A stretch of DNA of 64,000 bases from Armillaria gallica (GCA_037576215.1 JBANDB010000002.1:5332001-5396000); one strand, 5' to 3'; shown: positions 14,643 through 24,244, counted from the stretch's first letter. Notes: generated by a model from the sequence alone, not told the origin. A program made the numbers and translations.

Positions 14643-16199
14643 TCAGACATAAGTATAACACAGAAATCCACCCTGAGTGTCCACGATATCTCCCACCTAC
14701 ACGCACACAAAACATCAACTATATTTCTTGCTGCGAAACAATAAAACAACTCACCGTCGCATTAGCAATAAGGTCGTAAACGTACAACTTTGTGGCTTCA
14801 CTTGTTGCCTGCAACCATGCGTCAAAAAGATTCAGCAGCCACAAAGTGGCAAGACATACCACGAATCCCGTCGGAGGAGCCTTGGCTGTCTCATTTCCCG
14901 CATTTACGAGATCATGGATCCTCGTCTGGTTCCTGCCTTGCCATTTCCACCAGACCTACTCAGGTTCTTCAATAAGGAAGCCAGAAAATCTGGTCGGAAC
15001 GAACGTACATAGTCCAAATACCCGTGGTGCATCCAGAAAAGCGGATCGTTAGGAGCGGTCAAGATGTTGATCATCTAAGAAGGAAGCGTTACGCCTACCG
15101 CATTCTCAACAGAAACACTCAAAACTCACGTCTCCTCCAATCCCTCCATGTCCAGCCCCATGCAAACTACGAGAGAGAGAATTTTGGAATTGCGCAAAGG
15201 TTGTCGCGGACATCACGGTGTCCACATACGTCTGGTTAGCCTGTACGGAGTTCCTCACGTCGCCTTTGCGCTTGAGCCTGTGATCAGTGTTGGTCATCCC
15301 GGGTCCTAGATGGACAGTCAAGTTCGCGAATGGTCCAGAGGGAACTGTATAGTTCGACGACTCCTCTCCTTCGCCACCAAAATCGAGAATGGTAGTCGAA
15401 TTGGCGAAGGCACCGGCGTCGGGGACTTCGTTCCAGTAAGGGATCTGTGATGAGACATGTTGTAAATGGGGAGATTTAGGAAGAGCAGGTGACTTACGGG
15501 ACCTCTGTATCCACATTCTCGACGAAGCAGCATTGCATGAGTATGGACGTGGTACCGGTGGACCTGTGGGGTATGTTAAGGACTTTTTGAACGACGTATG
15601 TCCGAGGCCGGCTCACGGCTAGGAATCTATTCAACGACCGTGTCAGTAAGTACTGCGTGCTCCAGGTGAATGAAAATAACTAACTGTCCAGTTGGATGCC
15701 AAAGGTCACCCAGATCTGTGGTGTTCGATTGTATGGAATGCACACCGACCTGGAGACAAAAAATGAAGGTCGAACTATGCCTGAATATGCAAAGAAAAAA
15801 GCTATACGAGATCGTCGTAACGTGAGACAACACCGGGAATGCGAGTTCGAGCAGGCGCCGCATAGAGACACAATTCGGCGTCGAAGTAGGCCGTTTTTTG
15901 CTGGTTCGACAGCGTCGTCCTGCGTGGGAGAACAGTCAGGGGAGAATGGATAGCATAATAATGAACCGTAGCTACCACTCCACACGAGTTTCCGGATGGC
16001 TGCATCGGGGCCGAGGGCGAGGCCACCACCAAGTCGAAGCTGATGAGACGGGCTTCGCAGACACGCCAGAGTCATATAGCCCTATAGCAAGAAGCAAGAA
16101 AAGATAAACTGGAAGTATGTACTGCAAGACGCCATGAAGATATATCGACAAGGGACGGGTGAAGAGAAAACCAACAGCTGAGGGTTTATATACATTCAA
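14643..16199 (-). CDS. Tyrosinase-like type-3 copper oxidase
   Basis: The CuA site is spread over short exons: RYDDL / VGVHSIQ (first His), DLWHPTGQ (second His), then FLAVHRYHVH (third His), followed by LLRRECGYRG and PIPYWNEVPDAGAF. The CuB site is HGAGHGGIGGD and NDPLFWMHHGYLDY. Downstream WWKWQGRN is the conserved segment after CuB, and the protein ends DTQGGFLCYTYV at 14643. All six expected copper-binding His positions appear to be present. The usual FLPWHR is FLAVHR here. Tyrosinases oxidise phenols to quinones. A hydrophobic stretch (LPVYLFLLLAIGL, then AKPV) resembles a secretion signal, but no in-frame ATG precedes it, so the start exon is unresolved. Confidence 0.88.
16185..16193 (-). 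promoter_or_regulatory. TATA-like element upstream of the tyrosinase
   Basis: Minus-strand TATATAAAC lies upstream of the first tyrosinase-like coding sequence. Because the true start exon is unresolved, its role as the core promoter is tentative. Confidence 0.3.
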
Positions 16200-16348
16200 T
16201 TACCGTAGGTCCCTGATAAAGTTCTCACTGATTATCAATATCTCGCATACGAGGGGCGAATGCCATATCACGTTTATGCACGAACTGCCAGTCGCGAGAA
16301 CCGAAGCTACGAGCCGTCGCTGATAGAACTTCCATCGCCGCAGTATAG

Positions 16349-16676
16349 TCTAATAACGAGGCCCTCGAGTTGTCCAAGGAAGACGAGGTGAGAAGCATTA
16401 AAAAAATAAGCCGTGCCTTGTCAAACCTGGAATAATTCTGTGAACAAGGACCTCGAAAGCCAAGTTCAAGTTTTGCGGGAGGAGCAGACTCGTAGCATTT
16501 TTTGCCGAGATGGTTGGCGTTTGATTGACGAACTTCAGAAGTCTGATTTCCTCGGAACACATACTGAGAATAAAAATGAGGTCGTAACTGAACGAAGCAC
16601 TGCGATGGCGGTAGACGTTGACAGTGAGGCCTTTTTGAATATGAATATGAGAAAAGTGTCGGACCTGAAGGCCTGA
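16349..16676 (+). CDS. Possible short coiled-coil protein, 5' end unresolved
   Basis: A short plus-strand exon reads SNNEALELSKEDE and is joined across a GTGAGA-AAG intron to DLESQVQVLREEQTRS. It continues to FLNMNMRKVSDLKA with a stop at 16676. The heptad-like EALELSK...DLESQVQVL stretch suggests a coiled coil. The start codon must lie upstream; an exon starting near 16260 is possible. The minus strand also has a long ORF here (16225-16698), so the coding strand is not certain. No family is recognised. Confidence 0.35.
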
Positions 16677-17622
16677 TTGTCGAGTTCGCCGAATCCACTA
16701 ATGGACATAGGTTACTTAGATCTCATGACGGCCTGATTCAGAGGCTCAATAGATGAGGCAAGAAGCAAGATAGCTGTTACTTTCAGTCGCCGAAAGACTG
16801 GTGAGCGCAGTTCACAAAATCAGAATCTCGTAAGGTCCTCAACGCCACGTCCCGAACGTCGAAAACTCTGTCGGGTCGGCCGGATAAATAAGTTACGGAA
16901 TTCATCATGGTTGGGTGAGACAAATATGCGACGCGTCGCGCTGCTTTGGAACTTGGGTGGATAACGTCGACAAGTTGAGTCAAGAGCGATGACCTGGGGA
17001 GGTAGAGGGAGCAAGACACGGTCATTTTCCTCCTGTTCTTTGTTCACAGTCACCGTACACCCACCTATTTCCGTGAGCTTCGCAGGTAACCGCCTTTTTT
17101 TCAGAGTCATCGATGTTCGCGCATAAATTGAGTTATGTAAATCCAACTGCGCTTACGTGAAGAACGTTGAACATCGACAAAGTTCGAACAACGGCAAGGA
17201 CGCGAATTACTGAGAAACTCGTACCAAAATTATTGCTCGTATGTCCAGGTGACTACGGGGCGAAAACTTGGAAGATAGGTCGATAGATAACCGAACAAGT
17301 TCCCAAAAAGGACGCCGGAGACAATATTTCTCACGCACAGCCCACTGGCTCAACGGCGCCCTTGCGCAGTTTCCCACTGACACTTACAGCAACCTGTCCT
17401 CGGACGGTTATCGGGAGCTCTCAGGTGCATGTGTCGTATGTCATGATTAATACAAATGAATGTCGTACTAAAAAAAAAGAAGATATGCGAGCTTTGCGTC
17501 GGAACTTCAGTGCCGGGAACATCTGGATGCAAGTAAGCACATAGTTGTTTATGTGAAAAGACACGACAAGCAAACCATTTGCATAACACTGGAGCTTAGC
17601 ACAAACGAGCATACCCGATGGT
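16677..17622. other. Intergenic region, nothing recognised
   Basis: Overlapping short ORFs occur on both strands (for example minus 16820-17146) without family motifs. No tRNA, repeat array or clear promoter was identified. Confidence 0.45.
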
Positions 17623-19900
17623 CTAACAGCCATCATACAAGGAGTTGCTTGGTACGGGGAATCCAGTCTGTTCCCATGTTGTCAAATTCGGATTCGTGTA
17701 GGCCTCAATATGGCTTGGATTCAATTGGTAAGACACCGATATTTTCCGAAAGGAATGGTCACATACGCGTTAATGTAATCCTGAGTGGGCCGCAGAGGAG
17801 GGTTGCACGTCATGCCATTCTTCGTTCCTACTCGTTGATACACCCGTACATAATCAATGTACATCTTCCCTGGAAAGGTGATATGCTTGAAATCCACCGG
17901 CTGGAAGTTGTCTGCCATCCCTAAATTGAATATGAGGTACTTATACATGACTTGAGTCGAACAGGTTTAACGAACAAAACAAAAACAGACGTACCATAGG
18001 CTCTTCAGGAATGAGCCGTTGGCTGATTTCGACGGTGTCATCGGGACCAACCGATGCAGACGTGATCTTCCATGACTCCACGCCTCCGCTATACCACTGT
18101 ATATAACCATCATCTCTACTTTCAGGGTCTGAAAACCATTCAATTCCGTACGTCCCGTAGGCCTGGTCGTTATAGTACGTTTCATCGATATAGGTCAACG
18201 CAGAAACGGATTGTTGGTACGTAGAACCGACGTAGGTGTTGACATGAGTGATCGAAGGATCAGCGATGGTCGTCGCAGGCGTCGTGTTGTCAAATTGATA
18301 TTGATAATTGAACGGCCCTACTTGGAAAGTCTGCGACACAACGCCTTGCCAGACGTTGACATCGATTTGGTGTTCAAGGATATCGATTTCAGGGGCCCCG
18401 CGGCCGATATTGGTACTTGGGCCCGGATGATCTCCACCTTCACATGTGCACGCAGATGTGCGTTGTCCCGGTAAATAGCTGAGGGATCCCCCATATGAAC
18501 TACCAGTAAGAGCGGCAGCAGGCTCTCCAGCAGCAGATGTCTGGTTCGGGAATGTTCCCACGTCGCAGGCATCATAACTATATGGCCACATGCCGTCGGT
18601 GGTGGCACCATAAGCAGGTCGGCCCTAAAGTGATATGTTGGTCGTTGTATGAAGGATAGTGGCTGAAAACGTACCAGATTACCCATAGTCCATGCGCCTA
18701 TAATAAACGTTCCGTTACGAGTGAAATCAAGAAAACGTAGATATTACTAACCTGGCCAAAAACCAGGAGTTTTGTAATCACCAGGCATACTTATCGAAAC
18801 CTCAATGTAGCCTGTCGTGAAGCAAAGCTTATTCCACGTTGTGAGCATGCCTAGCCCCTCGTTGAATTGGTTGAAGGAGAATGCGGAAGGACTGTTTTGA
18901 GACTCACCGCTTTTGAAATTTAGGTCGTGTATGTCCTCCATACTGAAAGTGATTACGAGCTTCCCATTGACTGTGGTGATGGCCTAAACAATCTGGCATG
19001 TGAGCAAAAGCAGGAGAATCGAGAAGAGGTTAAACTTACGCTGGGATCATACCATTCGAGGTCATCGGTCGTCCAGTAGTGAAGGTCTGCCGCTTCCCAA
19101 AAGGGATCATCGCCAGGATAAAACGTTCGACCATCGGTGTTGAACTCGTCACTGAAGACCAAGTTATATTTCAGGCCATCTTGACCTGTGCGAGAATAAG
19201 CACTAGCTGGAGTGTCCTCGTCGATGAGGGAGGGTAAGCCAGGAAGGTCGGGTATCTGTCCAGAACTATTGATGCCGCCGAGGTTGTACCCTGAAACGGA
19301 GGGAGTATTTTTGGAGTAGTACGCGATGATAGGATACCCAGCGAAAAGAATTATAAGACCAACGACTATAATTACTAAGGCACCGGCATTTAGCCACCCT
19401 CGAAGAGAGTATATAGTAAATGAGTCGTCGTCATCTTGGGAACTGTTGTGGAGGGTGTCGTCTAGATCTGGATCATCTTCCCAAGGAACGGTCGTTGTAG
19501 CAGTAGGTTTTGACGACGGGGAAACCTGGGAAGGTGTCGCAAGAAGACGTGAATTTATACTCTTGATCGTATTCGAGGACTTCAGTACAATACGACGTCA
19601 GTTGAGTCGTCAAAGGTTTTTTTAAATTAAAAAAAGCATACAGAGTAAGGACCATATGCCGCGCCGATGGCGCCACTGGCTACATCTTGAGTTATAGAAC
19701 CGAGCTGCGCAGTAGCACGAAACGGCCTTGACGGAGAGCGAATGTTAGCAGGCATAGCAGTGAGAAACACAGGTTCAGAAGTCTGAGGAACAGAAGAATA
19801 TTGTTGTGGCGAAGGCTGCTGCGCTATCGGTGGAGTGAAAGGGTTATCCCAGTTCCGACCATGAGCGACCACCGAGCCATTGTTATCAAAAGCATGTCGA
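17623..19900 (-). CDS. KRE6: Beta-glucan synthesis-associated protein, KRE6/SKN1 family (GH16)
   Basis: This is a type II membrane protein: a Ser/Pro/Thr-rich cytosolic part, an acidic stretch (DDPDLDDTLHN), then one transmembrane helix AGALVIIVVGLIILFAGYP. The lumenal SKN1/KRE6 domain includes NLVFSDEFNTDGRTFYPGDD, WEAADLHYWTT, SMPGDYKTPGFWPG, the GH16 motif EIDILEHQ (ExDxxE), AYGTYGIEWFSD and PGKMYIDYVRVYQR. The end is NLTTWEQTGFPVPSNSLYDG at 17623. At least seven exons were traced. The family is needed for cell-wall beta-1,6-glucan, acting in the secretory pathway. The start is unresolved: the upstream frame (NWDNPFTPPIAQQ) has no in-frame ATG before MPANIRSPSR near 19760, so an unseen first exon or an indel is possible. 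Confidence 0.92.
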
Positions 19901-19976
19901 AATTTGGATAACGAACCCCAGAACCATCCGTCGCGGTCAAGTCCAACGTATCAGCCGCCTAATGATCGCGTTCAGG

Positions 19977-19995
19977 GTCCGGAGGCCGGCAGCTT
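19977..19995 (+). repeat. Promoter repeat shared with the intact acetyltransferase (copy 1)
   Basis: The 19-nt word GTCCGGAGGCCGGCAGCTT is identical at 26841-26859. Both lie about 220-290 nt upstream of matching acetyltransferase start codons. They mark the start of a duplicated gene-plus-promoter unit. Confidence 0.8.
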
Positions 19996-20199
19996 GTCCC
20001 GGGCCGTCCCACCGTGACGTTAGTAATTTGGGGTTAATTTGTTTTTTCTAGCATCCTTGATGGCTACAAGACTTCTTTATGGCCTGACACCGGATTTTTA
20101 CTTATTTTACTGATCTACCACAGGTATGGACACCACACCGTGATCCAGGTGGAATATATACTTAGAGCTAAACTCAGCGCTCCGAGTCAGATCCGAGTC

Positions 20200-20235
20200 A
20201 TGTCTTCGCCCGCCCCAGCCTTAAATAATAACTAA
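20200..20235 (+). pseudogene. Detached 5' end of sugar O-acetyltransferase copy 1
   Basis: The ATG at 20200 starts MSSPAPAL, matching MSSPYVPPPAPAS of the intact copy at 27132, preceded by the same CAGA-CCGAGYC leader. After about eight codons homology stops and the frame ends at TAA 20233-20235. The rest of the gene resumes at 23476, so this is the 5' stub of a gene split by an insertion. Confidence 0.8.
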
Positions 20236-20257
20236 GTAAGGCCGACAAGCGGCAAGG

Positions 20258-20268
20258 CCCGCTACCTT
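20258..20268 (+). repeat. Left copy of the inverted terminal-like motif
   Basis: CCCGCTACCTT is the reverse complement of AAGGTAGCGGG at 23465-23475. It lies about 32 nt inside the left boundary of the insertion. An 11-nt match may be part of a terminal inverted repeat, but it is short. Confidence 0.5.
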
Positions 20269-20505
20269 GTATCAATGTACAGATAATACCGGGGCCTCAG
20301 TATGGAGTTTATAATTCGATGTTACATGTGGTCAGTACCGACGACTCATAGAAACTACTTTGTACAATTGATAAGTAGAGAGTGATATGTACGAACTTAA
20401 AATTTATTCAACTTCGGCCATCATAAAAGCTCGAGAAGCATAGCGCTGGGTGTCATATACATGGAGGACCTCCATTGGTTGTAGTTCGTCATTCAAAATA
20501 CTGTC

Positions 20506-20850
20506 TCATCTGTTCTGGGTGATCTGATCCATTATCGGATACATGACGATGGATAGATGGTATATTCCCATGCAGCTACAGTTGGTTTTCCGCCGGTCAA
20601 GCATCTGGACGAACGCATATGCAGCATCATTCTTCAAGGGAGCATCCACGAGGTAACGTAGGCGGGTCAAACGTGGGAGGAAGTCAGCACGGTTATATAG
20701 TTCATCTACGACTATAGGCCATGGACCATTGGATTGTAGATCGAGGGAGGTGACGTTTGGTAAATTATATAGTAAGGCAACGAGTCCTGATTCGCACAGT
20801 TCCACATTGTCTATGTCCGATTCAAGGTAGAGGCAAAAATCCGACAGTTC
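20506..20850 (-). pseudogene. F-box/LRR protein 3' fragment
   Basis: The minus strand reads LSDFCLYLESDIDNVELC, then LLYNLPNVTSLDLQSNGPWP, FLPRLTRLRYLVDA and ends MYPIMDQITQNR. This is typical C-terminal LRR sequence of fungal F-box proteins. No F-box lies upstream. The first 40 nt overlap, in a different frame, the end of the unrelated ORF at 20811-21764. It is best read as a captured or truncated gene fragment. Confidence 0.65.
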
Positions 20851-21764
20851 TTACGACTCATCCGTTTCACCACATTGTCAATGGATATAAGATAAGCATC
20901 CATCCATTTATCGCAATTTCCAACCGATACAACATGTGGACTCACCGGACTCTGTGCAATGTTATCTGAGTTGTTAATGGGGCACACACCCTCACTGAAA
21001 TGATCTTGCAACAAAGTCTTAACGATCGACAGAGAAGCATCACGAGGAACACGAACCCCATGCGCAATGGCCAAGGGTAAAATATGCGTAGAAGGGAGTT
21101 CTTTCACCATATCCCAACAATTGCGCTCACTATCTATTCGGTCGCAAATGGTTTCCAGATAACCCAACATCGCCGGACGGAAAGCCACTCCAGTGTAACC
21201 CAGCGAAACCACTATACCCATCAGCTTAGTTGTAGTAAAATGTCCGATTTTATTCCAATAGCTGCAGACATGACGAAGAAAATCCAAAAACATAGATTTC
21301 GCAGACGAACAACCACTAGCCAGTTTCTTACAAGCAACGGGAGCCACGCCCGAACGTGCTACTACGGTGCCTCGACACCTTGACCGGAAGCAATCGCCTA
21401 ATAGAACGTGAGACAGCAGTGCAGAACGGTATGCATGACTATCTCCGGACAACCGAGAGTAATCTATGCCGTGAGAACACATTTCCGACCGAAGCGATAC
21501 CAAGTCAAGATCAAACACCGACACCCGGGAACTCCTGCTACGCCGTCCAAACAACATATCGTTCAAATGCGAGATGGACAAAGTAAAATCTACATCCATA
21601 ATATCATCGAATTCAACATCAAGGGAGCTGCCCTCGCCAAGGGCGTTATCATGCAATGAGGCGGTTCCTAAAACATCAGGCTGCGTCCAGGAAGGATTCA
21701 ACACGGATGCGGAAGCTTCTCGTGTACCCGAGGCAACGAGAAACGCGCGTGAATTAGACTCCAA
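20811..21764 (-). CDS. Unknown repeat-module protein, unit 2 main ORF
   Basis: This is a 317-codon ORF without recognisable catalytic motifs. It carries two short modules of the pattern HG(I/V), 21-22 residues, then H(V/F)xxGxC. One lies near residues 98-125 (HGIDYSRL...SHVLLGDC), the other near 235-261 (HGVRVPRD...DHFSEGVC). Their starts are 137 residues apart. The modules look like small helical SAP/HeH-type folds by spacing of hydrophobic residues, but that is inference. The neighbouring ORF at 22246-22989 has the same two-module layout, so the two are probably diverged duplicates. It lies inside the insertion and may be partly decayed. Confidence 0.5.
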   Translation of the reverse strand: MESNSRAFLVASGTREASASVLNPSWTQPDVLGTASLHDNALGEGSSLDVEFDDIMDVDFTLSISHLNDMLFGRRSRSSRVSVFDLDLVSLRSEMCSHGIDYSRLSGDSHAYRSALLSHVLLGDCFRSRCRGTVVARSGVAPVACKKLASGCSSAKSMFLDFLRHVCSYWNKIGHFTTTKLMGIVVSLGYTGVAFRPAMLGYLETICDRIDSERNCWDMVKELPSTHILPLAIAHGVRVPRDASLSIVKTLLQDHFSEGVCPINNSDNIAQSPVSPHVVSVGNCDKWMDAYLISIDNVVKRMSRKNCRIFASTLNRT

Positions 21765-21893
21765 CCCAATTTTGGATGCCGAATTCGACGCGTTAATTGA
21801 GGAAATCGATCCTCGGCTGAGATTCGCAGTATCACCTGACCAGGATAAGTTGTGGTAGGTGTATCAGTCCACGTCTATGTACAGACAAAACAG

Positions 21894-22172
21894 TTATAAC
21901 GCACGATTATTAACCGAGTGACCGAATACATTGTAATAGGCATCTTCCAAATCCGAGCCGAATTCGGCTACAGCGACGGTCTCATCGACCACGTCTACAG
22001 TCAATACGACCGTAGCTATCCCATATGGACCGGACACCGACACCATCACTCCGCCATCAGGCTGAGAGACGACACCGGCAGTGTTCATCCAATTCAGCGA
22101 CAAGTGCGAAAGGGACAAACTCCGATCAGAATATAGAGAGACTAGCACGTCTGAAATACGAATGATAGGCAT
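21894..22172 (-). CDS. Unknown beta-rich segment, unit 2 leader ORF
   Basis: This 92-codon ORF alternates hydrophobic residues (GVMVSVSGPYGIATVVLTVD, then VAVAEFGSDLEDAYY), which suggests beta strands. It precedes the module ORF at 20811-21764 in the same way as ORF 22941-23399 precedes 22246-22989. Joined by splicing, each pair could form one protein. No family is recognised. Confidence 0.35.
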   Translation of the reverse strand: MPIIRISDVLVSLYSDRSLSLSHLSLNWMNTAGVVSQPDGGVMVSVSGPYGIATVVLTVDVVDETVAVAEFGSDLEDAYYNVFGHSVNNRAL

Positions 22173-22245
22173 CGTGTCAGAACAACACCAAGCGATTCGG
22201 ACGTGCCTTTATAGCTTTTATGTCTCAAACTAAATATCCTGTTCA

Positions 22246-22989
22246 CTAGAAAGGGAAATAATATTTGTTGAGGAAATCAATACAACCTATAGGAATCTCA
22301 GACAAAGGATCGCATACCCTGTACATACAGTGCCCTGAAAACAGATGATCACTGATCGCATCCTTGAACGCAGCTCTCGTGGTATTGCCTGTGTAAGTTA
22401 CCCCATGTGCCGTCATGGTACCCCTATATCCGTCCACTGTCAGCCTATCAAACCCAGACGAAAAGACCCTCAGCAAATAAGCTGGTTCAGGATCAAATGG
22501 AAGATAACGCAAGGCTATCAATCGAGAAGCAGCACCGTCTTTGGCGCGTCTTCGTATATTTCTGGTAACTTGTGGAGCGAAAAAATCCGCGTACACCCGA
22601 AGGACATCTGCTCCCACGTCGTTGATAACGCCCGAATGAACGATGGATGCAACGCAGAAGACGTGCGGGAATACGCCAGCGTCTTGCGCAGCCTTAGCAA
22701 AGCTCCTACATCCAGAAAACTTTCCAGCTATGCATCGTCCCGATAGAAGGTGTCGCATCAAATGCAAGCGGAGCACAGGATAATCGGAGCAAGATGTGCC
22801 CACCACAACCCCATGAACAAACGTCAACCTCACGACGGTCATTTCATCGGACGAGAGGATGAAACGAGCGGAACGATGCAGGGAGACAGAGTGATACATG
22901 GTAACCACAGTCGAAATCTTCAGCGAACCGGTGGCGGGCACTACATACATGTCAACCAACATATACGCGCACCCATACGACTGACACAC
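22246..22989 (-). CDS. Unknown repeat-module protein, unit 1 main ORF
   Basis: This is a 247-codon ORF with two modules of the same pattern as the downstream ORF: residues 59-86 (HGVVVGTS...RHLLSGRC) and 195-221 (HGVTYTGN...DHLFSGHC). Module starts are 136 residues apart, against 137 in the other ORF. A basic stretch (RNIRRRAK) lies between them. No catalytic motif was recognised. It overlaps the 3' end of the upstream ORF by about 50 nt in another frame, so either an intron joins them or the locus is decaying. Confidence 0.5.
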   Translation of the reverse strand: MCQSYGCAYMLVDMYVVPATGSLKISTVVTMYHSVSLHRSARFILSSDEMTVVRLTFVHGVVVGTSCSDYPVLRLHLMRHLLSGRCIAGKFSGCRSFAKAAQDAGVFPHVFCVASIVHSGVINDVGADVLRVYADFFAPQVTRNIRRRAKDGAASRLIALRYLPFDPEPAYLLRVFSSGFDRLTVDGYRGTMTAHGVTYTGNTTRAAFKDAISDHLFSGHCMYRVCDPLSEIPIGCIDFLNKYYFPF

Positions 22990-23399
22990 TCACAGGAGAA
23001 CAGATCCTCGCGAGCAGCAATCTCAGAAAACCAGCCGAAGCCCAAAACAACATCAGGCTCTAGGTCCTCTTTCAATTCCAAATACACAGACTCCGTATGA
23101 GTGCCCATATCAGTATGCGATACGATAGAAGCATCACCCTGTCCGGATAGGTGTACAAGCGAAGAACGAAAGGAGACGAGAGAATTGAGAGACAGCGAGC
23201 AAGAATAGAGCCCACTATCAACAGTCACGGTCGACGTAGAAGCGGACATGGTAGACACGGCTTCCCAAGGACGACACGAAAAAGACGTGGCAAAGAAAGA
23301 TCGAGGGCGAGAAACAAACAATACAATAAGACAAAGGGGGACAAAGGGGGCTCTGAAACATCGAACCCACGTCACAATTTGGATAGGGGGCACGATCAC
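22941..23399 (-). CDS. Unknown beta-rich segment, unit 1 leader ORF
   Basis: This 152-codon ORF has a probable real start at the internal MSASTSTVTVDSG. It contains alternating hydrophobic stretches and DVVLGFGWFSE, loosely like the LG-x-W segment of retropepsin-like domains, but no DTG/DSG catalytic context is clear. It pairs with the module ORF at 22246-22989. Function is unassigned. Confidence 0.35.
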   Translation of the reverse strand: MIVPPIQIVTWVRCFRAPFVPLCLIVLFVSRPRSFFATSFSCRPWEAVSTMSASTSTVTVDSGLYSCSLSLNSLVSFRSSLVHLSGQGDASIVSHTDMGTHTESVYLELKEDLEPDVVLGFGWFSEIAAREDLFSCECVSRMGARICWLTCM

Positions 23400-23454
23400 T
23401 GGCAGTAATCGTGCATCCTCACGCCAAAACGCGCAACATTAGTGGTTTTCAAGA

Positions 23455-23475
23455 CCCACTACCAAAGGTAGCGGG
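23455..23475 (+). repeat. Hairpin at the right end of the insertion
   Basis: CCCACTACC-AAA-GGTAGCGGG can form a nine-bp stem with one A-C mismatch and a three-base loop. It directly abuts the point where acetyltransferase homology resumes. Terminal hairpins are seen at Helitron 3' ends, but the usual CTRR terminus is absent here. Confidence 0.6.
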
Positions 23476-24244
23476 AATTCGCTGTAAATTTTTATGGAGC
23501 CTGAGCCGCTGGTTGCGGCCCGGCACCGTGCTCGCATCTTGTACTTCCCCACCCATTCTGGACAGGAGAGAAAGGAGATTCTGGCAGAGCTGCTCAATGC
23601 CTCTGTGAGCAACCTCGATTCTGTATATGTGGAACCGTCGTAAGGACTTCATTTAAATTCTTGTCGTACTACTGCTCATTGCTTACTGCTCCCAGTTTGT
23701 ATGTTGATTACGGGACGAACGTTTGTTTATTTTCTGATTTATTTTCTAGATTGAACTCAAGGGCTCCTTCTACGCGAACTACAATACAACTGTCTTTTAC
23801 TGTGCGACTATTACAATTGGTACGCGTGTTTATATAGGTCCAAACGTTTCGCTCTACGCAGCAACTTGTGGAATCAGCGTGAAAGAGCGTCAGACCATCT
23901 TGGAGCGTACCTCCGAAATAGTTGTCGGCAATGACTGCTGGATAGGCGGAGGCGGTAAGCACAATATATTTACCTTCAGATCTATTCGCTCAATAATCAA
24001 TGTAAATATCACAGACAACACCCAAGCCGACGTAGTACTTGGTCAAAGATGTACCGTTGGTGCAGGCTCTATCGTTACCAAGAGCCTTCCAGACCGATGT
24101 GTAGCATCGCACGACTCGGAGTCATTCGTTCACTTGTCAATCTTTGTAGGAGTCCCTGTAGGTAATCCTGCCCGACTCCTTAAGGTTATTCCGGAGGAAA
24201 GAAGCGCCCAATGGAACCCTGAGGCAGCGAGCCTGGAGAATTGA
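23476..24244 (+). pseudogene. Sugar O-acetyltransferase copy 1, main part (degraded)
   Basis: From the internal ATG at 23494 the sequence follows the intact copy: VAARHRARIL, QERKEILAELLNA, LYVDYGTN, IELKGSFYANYNTT, IGPNVSLYAAT, DCWIGGG, RCTVGAGSIVTKS and VGNPARLLKV. It has lost its first exon part by insertion, the MHRYN segment of the N-terminal maltose-acetyltransferase domain, and the catalytic His (AATH in the intact copy is AATC here). The last intron has lost its GT donor (G to A) and is read through in frame. One intron is only 29 nt. It is most likely a non-functional paralogue, though a late reading frame stays open to 24244. Confidence 0.78.

Larger units (their letters stand above)
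20226..23475. mobile_element. About 3.25 kb insertion splitting the acetyltransferase gene
   Basis: The left boundary is where homology to the intact copy ends (after CCAGCCTTAAA). The right boundary is where it resumes (AATTCGCTGTA). The insert carries four unrecognised minus-strand ORFs and an F-box fragment. Near its right end lies a hairpin, CCCACTACC-AAA-GGTAGCGGG, whose right arm is the exact reverse complement of CCCGCTACC at 20258-20266 near the left end. No transposase, helicase or reverse transcriptase was recognised, and no clear target duplication was seen. The class is unknown: a non-autonomous Helitron- or TIR-type element, or a complex rearrangement. Confidence 0.6.

Noticed and set aside
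22345..23442. Plus-strand ORFs across the insertion (for example 22345-22746, 22750-23100)
   Set aside because: Antisense to longer minus-strand ORFs that share a repeated module; the plus reading lacks any pattern.
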